The notes under the pieces: model-generated
What the model saw: only the letters and a program-made list of their open reading frames with translations
Databases searched by the model: none
Told to the model about the DNA's origin: nothing
Shown here: positions 1 to 12,620 of the stretch, piece by piece
How positions within the stretch are numbered: the first letter of the stretch is position 1
Layout of the letters: each line of letters opens with the position of its first letter
From: Aurelia coerulea
Taxonomy: Eukaryota > Cnidaria > Scyphozoa > Semaeostomeae > Ulmaridae
Direction of reading: 5' to 3'
DNA: 64,000 nt
NCBI GenBank assembly: GCA_039566865.1
Contig: CM076944.1
Span: 22,995,001 to 23,059,000, forward strand
Program-made: the position numbers and the translations under genes

Positions 1-570
<570 letters not shown>

Positions 571-1192
571 CTCTGTCTTATCTTTATCTAAAATTTGTGG
601 CAACCCGTAGGACTTTACTTATCTTAATTGAATCTAAGTATATCTATATGCAACCACATGAGCGTCGAGGATAGGCTTCCAAATCCATTTACAGTAATAC
701 TATTTAAAATATTCTTTCGTAACTTCTGTCAGGTCATATCGTCCATTGAAACATTTAATTTTCAATTTTAAACTTGCTGCTGTAAATAAACGCCTGGTAA
801 GCAGTTGCGATCATAAAGGAAAGGTATATGAAAAGGTAAAGGAAAGGTAATGATATCAACTGTTTGCGTGTTTTTTTAGTCTCATTTAATGAGACAGACT
901 TTATGAGAAATTGCAGTCACTGTTAGGAGACATATCATATGTAGTCGAAGTCCATGCGCAGTCTATATACGGGGGAGTCAGACAAATGTATCCACTCTTT
1001 AAAACATTGTGATACACTAAGTATGACATTGATTTCACAAATTACAACTCCGTTGCCATACTGAATGTTTAACTTGATGTTGAGAATTACTCATAATGAA
1101 TTACATTGAACATAAATGACGGATTTCCGAAACTAGCATCCATGGGCCTTGCCTAAAGATGTGAGTGACTCAATTTAATCCATCTTTCAACA
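571..1192. other. Unassigned spacer
   Basis: AT-rich sequence with no convincing exon, RNA gene or element boundary. A short AAGGAAAGGTA duplication occurs near 817-850. Confidence 0.5.
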
Positions 1193-1822
1193 ACCGGGTG
1201 AGTCAGAAAAAAGGATCCCCGTTTGAAAGGTCACGGCTCCCTGGATATCAAAACAATGATATCGGCAAATATATGGTTTTATGGTAAAAATGTTCAAGTC
1301 TACTATAAAATTTACCTGACTGAAATCGGCTACTCCACTCTGAAATTATGAGGGATGTTCTCCAGAAAGCCTCTTAAAAAAACCCTCAAAACGTGCCCAA
1401 AATCATGAACAGATTTCCCTAACATTTCTGCCTTACACTGCCTTACAGCAATGACTTGTGAACGCTTTAGCACGTGCTATCCTCTTGGGAGGATGAACAA
1501 GTCCTCTTCCTGGTATCGATGACCTATTCAGGGGGATTCCATTCTCCCAAGAGGACAAAATACATGAATTTATGTGAGTGTCATCAATTTTGAAGGAAAA
1601 TGTGCTCATTGTTTTCATTCGTTTTTGCAGGTTTTTTGAAGGGGCTTTCTTCACAAAATCAACCATATCCATGGGAAGGAATGGCCGATTAAGGCCGGGT
1701 AAATTACTGAACCTAACTGAACATACTGGCAATAAAACAAGACAGTTTTCAATATCATTGCTTTGATATTCATGGAGCAGTGGCCTTCCAAGCGGGGATC
1801 CTTTTTTCCGACTCACCCGGTA
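1193..1822. mobile_element. Fold-back MITE, ACCGGGTGAGTC ends
   Basis: The left end ACCGGGTGAGTCAGAAAAAA is matched in inverted orientation by TTTTTTCCGACTCACCCGGT at the right end. The inverted arms run on for roughly 80 bp with mismatches (GGATCCCCG and TGATATC segments on both sides). The right end is followed by TA. No transposase is visible, so this is a non-autonomous element. The termini resemble mariner-type MITE ends; superfamily placement is inference. Confidence 0.8.
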
Positions 1823-2679
1823 TGAAAATGTAAAGTAATATATTTTCAGCTCAGGCATTGCTTTTTGATGAGTGAAGCTATTGAAATATTATTATACTTC
1901 CTATCCAATACCAGGTATCAAAGAGTCAAAATCTACATGATAGTGAACATGCATTTGTTTGCTATCATGGGCATGTCGAGTGATATAACTTTTAGCTAGT
2001 TACTGATTTCAGAAGGAAGTAATGCACCAACAATTATGAGAAAAATTTGCGAACAGTATAGCATCAGGTAGACCAAACTGGAAAAGTTTTCTTTTGGATA
2101 GCCTACAACTTCGAAAAAGTAAACCGCTATGGGAAGATATTCCTACATGCAATAGAAATATAAAGCTGCAGTAAAATGATTGTTTTAAAATTCTACAAAT
2201 TAATCGCATCGCTTTTCCTGTAAAATTTTTGAAACAATGCATACGTTTTGTGACTCACCAGTATGTATCTGCATAGTTAACTATGTTATCATGTATGCTA
2301 GTTTCCCAGTTCCATTCCACAGAGCCCCTTTCCCATTGCATGATTTTTAGCGAATCAAAGTTCTTATTTTACATCCATCTAGACAACAATACAACCCCAT
2401 AAAATACATTCCTCACACTCGCTACACAGGCTACGTCACGTCGCAACTCACATATTCTGTCCTATTTGGCGAATCTTTCTTGTCTTCATTTGCTTGGCTG
2501 GATTGATTTCGAGTCATTTGATAACGAGTAGTACATGCTGGAAATGTCATGTTTTTTAACATCTACGCTATTTTTGGTACTTAAATCGTTTATGTATTAG
2601 ATTGTAGGTTAATTACTATACATACCTTCACATTATTATGTGACTTTGATGATCATACTTACCTCCTTTGCTATTTCAG
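1823..2679. other. Unassigned sequence before C2-gene exon
   Basis: Probably intron of the gene whose last exons are at 2680-2750 and 5120-5462. No recognisable exon or element was seen. Confidence 0.4.
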
Positions 2680-2750
2680 CATGACAATGATACTGAAGAT
2701 GTTTTCGATGAAGGACAGATACAATGTGCTGTCAGATATGATGACAAAAG
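2680..2750 (+). CDS. Penultimate exon of C2-like domain protein
   Basis: The exon has a good acceptor (pyrimidine-rich tract, TTTCAG|C) and donor (AAAAG|GTAAGC). Read in phase 0 it gives HDNDTEDVFDEGQIQCAVRYD, then DK, and ends in phase 2. The next exon (5120-5462) begins in the complementary phase, giving an unbroken join. The QIQCAVRYD segment resembles the first beta strand of a C2 domain (family form: L-x-x-x-L-x-Y). The acidic stretch before it looks like a linker. Upstream exons were not found, so the protein is known only at its end. It is a different gene from WDR37 downstream because a stop codon closes it at 5462. Confidence 0.6.
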
Positions 2751-5119
2751 GTAAGCTGTCAATCCAAATCTTCAGTCTACCGGGCGAGTCAAAAAAAGTT
2801 ATCACGTTTGATGGGCTGTGGAATAAAAAATATGCGATCGGCATTCAAGACTGAATTGTTAAGTTAACTTAAGTTAAGTTAAGTTGAACGGTATTCAAGA
2901 CTGAAAATTTTGTTTGGTAAGTCATTCATCATTTAAACCCAGAAATTAGGAAAACGCTGGAAAGCGATTTGTGTGGAAACGAGAATTCCACATTCGATTC
3001 TAGTCCATGATATACGTGCCATTGAGATTTTATTCAATAAAATTATCAGATTCAGAAGTAGAAATTAAATTTTGCAAGATTTTGCACCGGCCATGGAGGA
3101 CTTCAGGGGCTGTAGTGGGTGCAGCCTGGATGACGAATGCATAGTCATGAGAAAATTTTGTCGCAATTCCTCGATTTCTTACCGATCTAGTATGTGGAAC
3201 ACCTCGGGTACAACACGCTATAAAAGTAATACTTTATGAAACTAATTTTGATATCTTTTTGAGTACTGTAGGCAAGACGATCTATAATGTTCTCATCTCT
3301 CAAAATGTTATGCAACCCTTTCCTTATACTGATCCAGAGGCATGGCCGGGGTAAATTGATAGGGGTAATAAAATGATGTAGTCTGGGAGCAAAGCATCCT
3401 GGAAATTTTTGACGACACGCCCTCTACTTTGGCTTAGATCGCTACTCCCAACCCTAAGTTTGTCGGTGCTAAGATTGAACGTTTGACCAGTTGTAACAGT
3501 ATTTTTATGAATTAGCATCCGAAGGAAAATTTCTGAGTAAACATATTTCTTTCGGCTCAGAATGACCATCGCCATCTCATCTTTACAGTTGCAAAATTGG
3601 AAACTGTTACATTTCAAAATCATTGCAACAGTTTTCTATCAATCAATACCCTTAGGAAAATTTTAGCGCCAAATCGTTTACATTGTCATACAGTAATCTG
3701 ATGTTTGCCATCCCCCAAAGTGGAAGCCTTGACCAATTTTGTCGAGGAAGAATTTTGAAACCGGTAGCCTTTACTTTGGCTTAGAACGACGCGACTCCCC
3801 CAGTCATTTCCTAGCATTTCTTGGGAAAAATTCTTGCCCTACTGTACCTATACCCAGCTGCTTTCTACTCGTTTTAGAAAGAATCTCGAGTACCATCTTT
3901 TGCAGAAATGCAAGGCTTTACTTTTTCTGCAACGGTACTCATCTCCAAATGTAAAGTGAGATGTCCATTATTCAAAAATTGAAATCCATAAAAAGTCTCA
4001 TATTTTGCATAAAGGTCCCGATTCCAGCAAAGAAGGGGCCCTTTTTGCAAGATTTCGATAGGCCGGTGGGCTAGTCCGCCACTGAAATTCAGCAAAAACC
4101 ATTGTGATGTCTTTCCGCGTTTCACGTTTATGACCTCGGTTCTATGTTGCTTCGTTTGTGCTTAGCTTCGTTATCATTTTTGTGACCCCAAAAACTGAAA
4201 GTTAATGCAATTTCCTTACATCTGCTGGGAAAAGTAAAAATGTGTGCATTGCCTCCAATAAATAGATCGACGGGGACATATTTCCTAATTGTATCTTAAA
4301 TTTTGTAACAATGTGCCCTCTTTCATGGCCAAAAATCGTATAACAGGTATTAAAATGTTAAAAACCGCAATCCGTCATCCCCTGCAGCCCCGCTTTTAGA
4401 GTTGTCGAATTCAGCCTGTGCATAGTTTAACATTCTACACAGGGTGTTTGGGAAAAACGCAACCAAGTTTTTTCAAGATTCTTTGAGGAAATAATAACAT
4501 TTGAATCAATTTAACGTATACCATCTGAAAGCACAATCTATTGTCTTTCCAATAATATCCAGGCTGGGCGTATTAATTATATTATTCATCACTTCATTGG
4601 CTTTTTTTGTAATTATGGCCTATTTCAAATGCCGGAAAGTAATAGGACATTTACATCTTACATAGACTAATATCTATCTCTGTGAGAGCTTATTTTATCA
4701 TTGCTAATAAATACATTTTATGGGAATAAATGTGTCTTTTTCCTACTTTAGAGCATCAACTCAAGTGCTTCTAGGCGTGTGACAAAATCTATTTGGTAAT
4801 TTTTGCGGAGAAAAATGTGCTGATTTTTCTCTTACAGCATGCTGCATCTGAAATCGGTCTTACACTATAAATTACATTTCTAACTGCACATCATTAGAAA
4901 GAAGAAAGATTGTCATTTCAGACAGCAAGCATCATATTTACCCAAATCTTATCATTCAAAACAAACTTCAATTATAGTTGGGTTGCATTTTTCTACAACA
5001 CCCTGCAGACTTTTTCCGAATTGTGAGAGTTCTTGCAGGTTTGTTTAATCATGGTAGACAAATTTCCAAAAGTGATTTGGCTATGTTTTAAGTCTTTTGT
5101 ATATCTCATCTCATTTTAG
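2751..5119. other. Intron of the C2-like gene, with decayed repeats
   Basis: A single left end of an ACCGGGTG-type element is seen near 2780 (ACCGGGCGAGTCAAAAAAAG). The stretch from about 3336 to 4085 carries degenerate copies of the repeat with the core CTTTACTTTGGCTTAGAA (near 3422 and 3770). It starts at CAGAGGCATGGCCGGGGTAA and ends at CCGCCACTG. The rest shows nothing I can identify. Confidence 0.5.
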
Positions 5120-5462
5120 CAATGTTCTATTGGTCCATTCAGTTTCAGTCAAAGCCAACATGGACCCTGGGATACCTGGATTCTTTGTCGAAGTGACACT
5201 GCTACCAAAAGAGACAATATCATCAAAGTCACGTGTATATGTCACAGCAAATGCAAAAGTGGACCTGACACTGCGAGAGACCTTTCAACTGAACTGCAAA
5301 AAGACAGATTTTGATTCGAACTCATTGTTTCTTGCCGTGAAGCCAATGTATTCTGGCTCAGTTTTATATGCTGAAACAGATCTCAAAGATTTATCATTAC
5401 GCAGTGATAGAGATATTTTCTTAGGTGGCTATATGAAGAGCCTTTCTGTTCATTTGAGTTAA
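5120..5462 (+). CDS. Last exon of C2-like domain protein
   Basis: The exon follows a TTTTAG acceptor and continues the phase-2 end of exon 2680-2750. It codes for about 113 residues and ends at TAA (5460-5462). In order it shows a hydrophobic strand (VLLVHSVSVKANMDPGIPG), then FFVEVTLLPKE, KSRVYVT and LRETFQLN, then about 55 residues to the end. This pattern of strands, the FFVEVTLLP strand and the ETF turn is what C2 domains of synaptotagmin-like proteins look like. The calcium-binding aspartates of a classical C2 are not obvious, so it may be a calcium-independent membrane or protein-binding C2. The family member cannot be named. C2 is inferred from the pattern only. Confidence 0.6.
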
Positions 5463-7220
5463 TATTATGTTCATAAAGTAGAATGCATTTTACGTCATAC
5501 ACTCATATGTAGAAATAGTTTCATTACGGGTGTTTAGTGTTTTATAAATCATTGCTGCAGGGTGGGAACAAAATTTTAATCTGCTAGGTTGAAAAATTTC
5601 TGCAATCTTTCCAGATTTTGATATAATTCATATAGCATCAAGGGGTACACAGGAGATAACTTTTGGAGAAAATTCAGTGAATTATTAGCTGTATTTATAG
5701 AGAAATGAGATTATGAAAATGACAGTTGCCAAAACTATGTAACGATATCATCTATCATTAAAAGCGAAATTGAACTTAAAAAGTGCCTGCGATGATGACC
5801 AAACCTTTCACTGCATGACTTCCACATTGACTCACGTTAATAACATTACATCGTCAAATCTCGGTCAAATGTAGCCTGCGTGCAAACTGGCTTTTCCTTT
5901 CGTGTTCTAACACAATACATGCCTTGTTACAGTTGTTGCTTGCAACAGAAACAGCATACTCGTCAACTCGTCATGGTTTAGATGTTCACCAATTTTGATA
6001 TGCATGGATGTGGATCAAATTTTAGTTGTCTTGTGAAACATTAATTAACTAAAATCGTTCGTAAAATCATAGAACGGACAGTCCAATCTCGACCAAATAA
6101 TTTTTCGCAGTTAAGTCCAAGGCTGTACATAGTGGGGGGGGGGGGCAAGGGAGCAGCTGCCCCAGAGATTTTCGAAGTCAAGTTATTTCTTATTATCAGA
6201 TGTATACCATATTCGACTTTTAAAGTCATAGAGATATTTAAACTTACCAATACCGTATACATGTCGAATAAATAAATTTAATCAGATAAAACGCACTTAT
6301 GAATGGGACTCTTACCAGGGGGGGGGGGGGGGTTACTTCATGTCAAATGGTACTGGGCGTGCCGTTAATGTAGGTGGATTTTTTCATTTGAAATTCCTTA
6401 CACATGGGTCTGTTTTTAACCATAAATTTTGCTACCTATAAGATTTTATAGCCGCTAAAAGCTACATTTGAATAATACCCGCCAAAGCTTTTTGTAGGCG
6501 GAAATCAAAGATCTGATATGTTATTTCATTGAACCCCAAGAATAACTGTCCTGAGCAAATGTCTTCTGAGCTTTTCAAACGAAAAAATGCCCATCTGCTC
6601 CAGACTATTGGCGCAGTTGAACGTCCTATTTTATAGTGCCCCTTAGTTGCATGTCTTACAGGTAACAACCAGCGGCTACGCCTCGGGGCCACTGCATTTA
6701 TAGAGCTCACATGGGATTCATGAAATATTAGTTCTTAAACAAGTTTTGACGGGTATTTTCCAGTGATTCAAAGGGCGTGATGTCAATTTTTCCAGGAGCA
6801 AGCCCTTAGGCCCCCACTTTCTTCTCTCTCTGGCTAGCTCCACCCGAAGTCTTCCAGCATCCGCTGCTCCCCCGCCCCCGCTGTAAATTTTATGTGTATG
6901 GCCTTGTCTTATCCTTCTTCTGAAGCAATCATTTGTAAAGAAACACATTTTTGAGGTAAGTTGCTTCATTAAGAATTGCCAAACGCCTCAAGTCTTTCCT
7001 GACCCACCCTGTAGTAGATGCACCAAAACTGCTCTGAAAATATGTAGCATTTCAAGTAAGTATCAATTTAGATGTTACATATTGCACCGGAGGTGATCAT
7101 TTCGTGTTATTGAAATTCTTATACCGATAAGTGAATGAATACGAAGTCTACTATGAGTCCTTGGATTTGGATGTTTTCTTCTATTTACTTTCATTAGGGT
7201 AGCTTTCAGTGGCGCAGCGG
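5463..7220. other. Intergenic spacer between C2-like gene and WDR37
   Basis: No exon-like sequence was seen. Poly-G runs at about 6128-6139 and 6319-6334 are typical of the G-rich termini of hAT-type MITEs seen elsewhere in this window, but I could not pair their ends. Confidence 0.4.
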
Positions 7221-7895
7221 TAGCCCCGTCCACAAGTTGCTCAAAATATTTCAAAAAGTTGCTCATAGTTTCGTGAAAAGTTGCTCAAAAGTTGCCACTT
7301 TTTCAAAAAGTTGCTCAAAAGTTGCTCATTCATTGTCATTTTTTAAGGCCAAGTGCTATAGATGTATGAATAATTGACAAATGTGCATAAGGTTAGCGTC
7401 AAGGATGCTTTGAGAGGTGTCTTAATTTTTTTCAGCATTTGCTCTCATGAGGTGTAACCGTGTGTAACCGCAGCTTCCTGGAAGTTTGAGCTTTTTGACA
7501 CTGATTCTGTTGGAACCATGTAACACATCTTCAGTATTTCAGCAGAAACCATTTGTTGCTTATAAACAACAACAACCACAACAACAACTTTAATTGATGG
7601 TTAATAATAATCATTGTTGTCATCATCATCATCGTTGTTATCATAGTGAGCATTGTCACAAATCGTTAATTTCAAAGACCAGGTCTTAATCCCAGCCTGA
7701 TAAGAAAACAGATCCTTTCCATGTCTAATTTTCATTACTGTTGCAGAGAATAAACAAAATATCATAGAAATTGTTCTAATATTGCAACAGTAAGGACAAG
7801 CTTCTCAATGTTACAAAAGTTGCCAAAATTCCTAAAAGTTGCCCAAAAGACTTCAAGTTGCCCGAAAGTTGCCGAGCAACTTGTGGACAGGGCTA
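7221..7895. mobile_element. MITE, TAGCCC(T/C)GTCCACAAG ends, copy 1
   Basis: It starts TAGCCCCGTCCACAAGTTGC and ends with the inverted form GCAACTTGTGGACAGGGCTA. Just inside the ends are short tandem units around GTTGCTCAAAAGTTGCC. It also contains AAC and ATC microsatellites near 7567 and 7620. A second copy of similar length and internal layout lies at 28296-28951, where a perfect 8-bp target duplication points to the hAT superfamily. The duplication is not clean at this copy. Confidence 0.8.
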
Positions 7896-8393
7896 CGGAG
7901 AAGAGATGTGTGATCCCTGAGTGGTTCCATTTTTCGAAAATGTATACCAACCAATTTTCAAAAAATGGCCTGATATTCGCTCTTCATATTAACTACGTCC
8001 CGATAGCACGTACCCTGTACCCAAAGTATACATTCCCCCTAAGAACTTACTTACCTTCTTTCCCGCCTAACTCGCCTAAATTCAATTTTGGCGGTCTCGC
8101 TGGGAGGGAGATGGCCTCCAAATCAGTATTTCATGAGAGGTTATGTTTTCTCTAGTCTTTTTTTAACCTTTTCGGCCTCAGTCAAAATGGCGACTGATCA
8201 GAGTGTCAGCAGCAGAATTTAGCAAACACAAGGACGAAATGAACTGTTTATAGTCAATGCAGTGTCGTAAATTTGACACTCAACTAGCACTTTATATATC
8301 TGGCTTCTATTTGCAGCGCTGAATTTGCTGGAAGGGAGACAACATGAAATTGGAATGAACTGAGTTGAGGCGCCGAAATAACATTATTTTCAG
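7896..8393 (+). promoter_or_regulatory. Candidate WDR37 promoter / 5' leader region
   Basis: This stretch lies directly upstream of the first coding exon found. AAAATGGCGAC near 8185 resembles the YY1-type AANATGGCGGC element common near transcription starts of housekeeping genes. Its own ATG opens a frame of only about 11 codons. A non-coding first exon is plausible because the first coding exon is preceded by a good acceptor (ATTATTTTCAG, ending 8393). Low certainty: no transcript data. Confidence 0.25.
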
Positions 8394-8651
8394 CTTGATT
8401 GATCTCAGCTGGACTCGCAGCTGCATCCGACATATGTATGGAGAAGACGGTGGAGAAACCACCATCTTATTCGAAGCCTAAAAGCAAGAGATTGTCAATT
8501 CGTAGAGTGAAAGGTAGACGCTATGCACCCAGAGATAGAGTTGATGACATGCCGGATACAGCAATTCCACGGGATGTTCACAGAAAGCTTTGGGGCTTAT
8601 TTGCTGAAATCGAGAGAGAATTCGAGAAAGTCTATATCGAGAATGCCGACC
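8394..8651 (+). CDS. WDR37: WDR37 first coding exon (coding from 8438)
   Basis: The first in-frame ATG is at 8438 (MEKTVEKPPSYSKPKSKRLS ...), giving a length to the conserved helix close to that of human WDR37. Upstream codons stay open to the TTTCAG acceptor at 8393 but contain no other ATG, so 8394-8437 is taken as 5' UTR. Recognisable parts are KRLSIRR (compare LSIRR in vertebrates), a proline/arginine-rich stretch, then LWGLFAEIEREFEKVYIENA. The last part is the most conserved piece of the N-terminal region and probably a coiled-coil helix. The donor is GCCGACC|GTAAGA, phase 1. Confidence 0.85.
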
Positions 8652-8762
8652 GTAAGAAATGATACTGCTCTAGACTTTCTAATCTGCTTACTTGCGATGT
8701 TTAAAAATCAATATTTTGAGGAGCTCTACTTTCATATTATTATTATTCTTAGCTTCTCTTGG

Positions 8763-9073
8763 CAGGGGCGGATCCAGCCCGAAGTTGAAGGGGGGGCAAC
8801 TTGCACAGAGGGCGCCAAAAACACTACGAAAAATGAGCACGCCGAAGGCGCGCGAAAATATTTTGGCACTTTTTAAAGAAAATTCTTCGATTTACTACTA
8901 AATAAAGCCTTGATTTATGCGTTTCGCCTGTATTTAAATCAAAACAGGTAGAGAATTGTTTGTTAGAATCAGGATGAGGGGCGCTTTTCTCGCTAAAAAA
9001 GGGGCGCCAGGCTGAGTTTTCATCGTGAAGGGGGGGCAGTTGCCCCCACTTGCCCCCCCTAAATCCGCCACTG
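8763..9073. mobile_element. hAT-type MITE, CAGGGGCGGATCC end, 8-bp TSD
   Basis: The left end is CAGGGGCGGATCCAG and the right end AAATCCGCCACTG, imperfect inverted repeats of the CAGTGGCGGAT type known from hAT MITEs. TCTCTTGG is duplicated exactly on both sides (8755-8762 and 9074-9081). Poly-G/poly-C tracts sit just inside the ends. No coding capacity. Confidence 0.9.
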
Positions 9074-10531
9074 TCTCTTGGCAAAAAGGTTCAGAGCTAA
9101 ACTCAAAATGTTACACAGAGCAGACTATCAAATTGCGAGTCTACTAGGGAAACACAAGTTTTAGAGACATGGACATGGCTCTTTGGATCGTACCAGAAAA
9201 TGCTCTCTATCATAAAATGTGCACTAAGATGAATAGTTTTGATATATTTAGATATGTATTTGATGACCTGTTCATAATCTGATCATTCAGAGTATGGCAC
9301 TTTTTTGACAAGATCTCCTGTTTGCAAGGAGAAAATGTCTTTGTTCTCCATTGTCTTTTTTGATAAGGCTATTAAAATATCTGGTGTGCAAGTGCCATGT
9401 ACTCTGCATACCTGATGATCACCTGCTGTAAACAGCTTCCTGAATGATGTTTGAAAATAGAGTTTCAAAGTCAGCCAGAAATCAAAGTATTTTGGAAGCT
9501 TGATGTCAATTGCTCTTTTTGAAAAATCAGGGAAAACGATATGAATCCAAACAAAAGTTTCATTTAGTGGAAACCAAAATTGAAAATCATTTGTTTCATT
9601 CACTTTGTCAAAAAAAATTATCCTTGTGAGTTACAGTAGGATCCTCCAGTGAACTTAGCTGTTGACATTTGTTTATGATAGATTTCGCTCTGTCAATCAA
9701 GTCATTTCCATTTCAGTGTAGAACACATTTTAGAATACGAGGCTTGTAGAAACTTGCAGTGAGCATTTTGATAACTTACTAATGACTCCAATTGGATCCA
9801 ATTATGGGTTTTACCATTGGAAATCTCACCTAACATTGATATGCTTTTGATTTGTGAATTTGAGATACAGCTCGTTTTTGTGCCAAGTTTCATTTCCATG
9901 GTGGTGGAGCTTATTTCAGTGATAAACATTCTCAAACTAGTGCTTGTGATAAACAATTCATGGTTCCTCACTTTCCAAATGATGGCTTGTTAGCTTTTGC
10001 ACAAAAATAGCAGTTTGTAGTTGAGAAAAAAGGGCATTTCCCACATTTTCCAAGGGTCTGAAGGGTGTGGCATGGTCACCTCCAGACCCCTATTCTCCTT
10101 CCAATGGCCCTCCTCAGAGTCCGATGCTGGATCCGCCCCTGTGTAGAAGGGCATTTAATATACTAATGAAAAGTTCCCGAAAGCATCCTTTTTCAGAAAG
10201 TCAAGTACGGTTTCAGGGCAAAGTATAACTTTGCTTCATATATATATAAACCCAGGCCCATCCGTTTGAGGAGAGCTATCTCTCTCGCTCTTCTCCAGAC
10301 TAGATTGCGCTCCTGTTCAGAAAAGGAAATCACTCTCCTTGAATTCTCTTTTTTCCTTTGCTTCTGTCAATTTATTCATGAATGGCTCACCTGAACATAA
10401 CCAGGAGAACCAATCACTACCCCCTTGCTAAAAATCTTACCAGGCATGCATACAAGCCTCCAAGTGAAATGCTAAGCTGTGAGGCATATGATGCCAATTC
10501 CTATGTTGAAAGCCTTACAAATTCATAGCCC

Positions 10532-10685
10532 TTAAAGGGTCTGTTTCATCCAGCATTCCTTGCACGTGCCATCTGTTGATGTTCCATTGTTGTCCGCCAT
10601 TTTCATGGGCCATGAAAATGGCGGCAACAAAGGAACATCAACAGACGGCACGTGCAAGGCATGCTGGATGAAACAGACCCTTTAA
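10532..10685. repeat. Near-perfect palindrome, 77-bp arms, no loop
   Basis: The left arm starts TAAAGGGTCTGTTTCATCCA and the right arm is its inverse, ending TGGATGAAACAGACCCTTTA. The arms meet at CATGGGCCATG near 10605-10615. Only a few mismatches are visible. It is probably a fold-back MITE. It would be transcribed within WDR37 intron 1 and form a long hairpin RNA. Confidence 0.9.
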
Positions 10686-10987
10686 ACAGACGTTGGTTTT
10701 TAGATAGGGCTTGCAGGGGTAAAGTGGGTAGGCTGGGAGTAAAATGGGTAGTGTTGATTGATTGCTGAAAAACAGCAGATCCTGAATTAAATAAAACCTT
10801 TGCTATGTCAAGGAGGGTAGTTTGATTGGCTGTAACTACAGTAGAGGCAAACTGTGAACAAAGATTTTTTGCAAACTTCATCCAGATTCTTCACCATTTT
10901 ACCCCAAACTTCTCCATTTTACTCCAGTACACCCTTACATGTTGCTACATATTATACTTGTTACAAGGTCTTGCTTTTCTATTGCAG

Positions 10988-11110
10988 TCCATGAAAAGAT
11001 GGAGGTACTGACGACAAAATACAAGGCTTTGCAAAGTGGAGACAAATCTGATCCAGGTGGAGATGTCCAAGAGTCTGCTGCTGCAATGAGATCTGCCATT
11101 AAAAAGCCAT
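10988..11110 (+). CDS. WDR37: WDR37 exon, coiled-coil / linker region
   Basis: The acceptor TATTGCAG|TC completes the split codon of the previous exon (C+TC, Leu), giving IENADLHEKMEVLTTKYKAL. This aligns with the IENLELRREIDTLNERL region of vertebrate WDR37, a predicted coiled coil. The remaining residues (SGDKSDPGGDVQESAAAMRS, AIKKP) are a less conserved linker. The donor is CCAT|GTAAGA, phase 1. A hAT-type MITE begins only 27 bp downstream of this donor. Confidence 0.85.
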
Positions 11111-11137
11111 GTAAGAATCATTTGATCAAATTCTTAA

Positions 11138-11894
11138 AGGACAAGTCCGGGGTTGGTATGATTGGTGATAAAATACAAGATAATACTGCTATGAATGATG
11201 TATGATACTTTTTTTGCTATTTTTCGCCTTCTCTTTGTGAAATTATGTATTCAAATAAGCAATTTGAGCGAAATGACATTATATCACACAAACAAAAACG
11301 AGGCTGTGCGATTGCATTTTCACCTCTTTATCATTGCAAGCCTCTTTAGCGTGTTTTTGTGCTATTTTCAATGCATAAGTACACGATAAAGAGGCTAGCA
11401 GCGATTAAGAGGCGAAAGAAAAATCGCACAGCCTCGTTTTCGTTTCACAAGGAGAAGGCGAAAAATAGTGGAAAAAAGTATCATACATCATTCATAGCAG
11501 TATTATCTTGTATTTTATCGTCAATCACAGGCGTGCATAATGTTCAAACGTGCCTGGGAGCGGTAGAAATTCTCTGAAAACCTGCCTGCATATCAATTTT
11601 GTGCAGCTAGGGCAGAAAAGCCTATTACCAGAACCAGTAATAATGCAGGTATCAAACAGTTTTTACACATGGAGCAACGAAACGATTAATCATATATTCA
11701 ACAGCAGAACATGAGCAATTTGTACCATTTGTTTGCTATTATTCATCATCTGACTGCAATTGGATATCATCAAAAACTATTTTAGAAAAACTGCCTGCAA
11801 AATATTGCTTTGGAAAAAGCTGCCTTGGAACTTTGTTCCCACGTTCCCATGTTTATGCACACCTGGTCAATCATACCAACCTCGGACTTGTCCT
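11138..11894. mobile_element. hAT-type MITE with nested fold-back, 8-bp TSD
   Basis: The ends are AGGACAAGTCCGGGGTTGG and its inverse CCAACCTCGGACTTGTCCT. ATTCTTAA is duplicated at 11130-11137 and 11895-11902. Inside, 11167-11250 and about 11440-11520 form a second, longer inverted repeat (ATACAAGATAATACTGC arm), enclosing a third short pair around GAGGCTGTGCGAT / ATCGCACAGCCTC. Confidence 0.9.
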
Positions 11895-12620
11895 ATTCTT
11901 AAAGGGGATATGAAATTGAAGTTTTTTATTCACATTCTAGTCAGTTTGATGGGACTGAGCATGCATGAGTATTGCAGTGAAATTTGTAAACAATGCTTCC
12001 TAGGTCCCCTTAATCCACATTTGAAGATGAAAGTTTTCACCAAAAAGTGGTCTAGGGATCTGGGAAAAATATAAAGAACTATGTAAATGAGACATGTAGT
12101 ATGGCTGAAATTGGTTATCAAAATCACTCTACAGAATCTCTTTTCTCTTCGTAATGATAGGGTTTATTTAGATGGCAGGTGATCAGACATTGGTGAATAA
12201 ATTCCAAAACTGAAGGAAAAGCATTTTACAAATACCATCCATCAAAGACAGTATTTGTTGATACGAAAGGCTAAAATTTAGACAGTAGCAATTTTTATGG
12301 AAAGCCTCTGTGAATTTAAAACATGCTGAAATCAGTTGCTTTTATTGTGCTTAACAGTGAAGGAGTCGTTGTTCTGAACATTATGCCTAACTCTGAATTT
12401 GTGACTTGCATCTGTGTGAATTTGAATTTGTGAATCTTGGATTTGTGACCTGACAAGCAGAAGTGTCAGCCAGTCAAAGAACTAAGAGAAATTGGATGTG
12501 TAACATGTGGATAAAACATAGGATAGTGCAAAAGACTTAAAAACGTTTCACCCGGGAGGACGGTGGTGCTGTATTGAATGATCATCAAGGTCCATGGCAG
12601 TGGCTTTCGGACACCAAGTA

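Larger units (their letters stand above)
8652..10987 (+). other. WDR37 intron 1
   Basis: It contains a 311-bp hAT-type MITE (8763-9073), a lone CTGGATCCGCCCCTG end near 10129-10143 of the same terminal type, and a near-perfect 154-bp inverted repeat (10532-10685). The stretch 9082-10120 shows no exon or element that I can define. Confidence 0.6.

Noticed and set aside
1433..1858. 141-codon minus-strand open frame
   Set aside because: It lies inside and across the fold-back MITE 1193-1822 and shows no domain.
8183..8220. ATG at AAAATGGCGAC as the WDR37 start
   Set aside because: The frame stops after about 11 codons and no donor joins it in frame to 8394; kept only as a candidate promoter motif.
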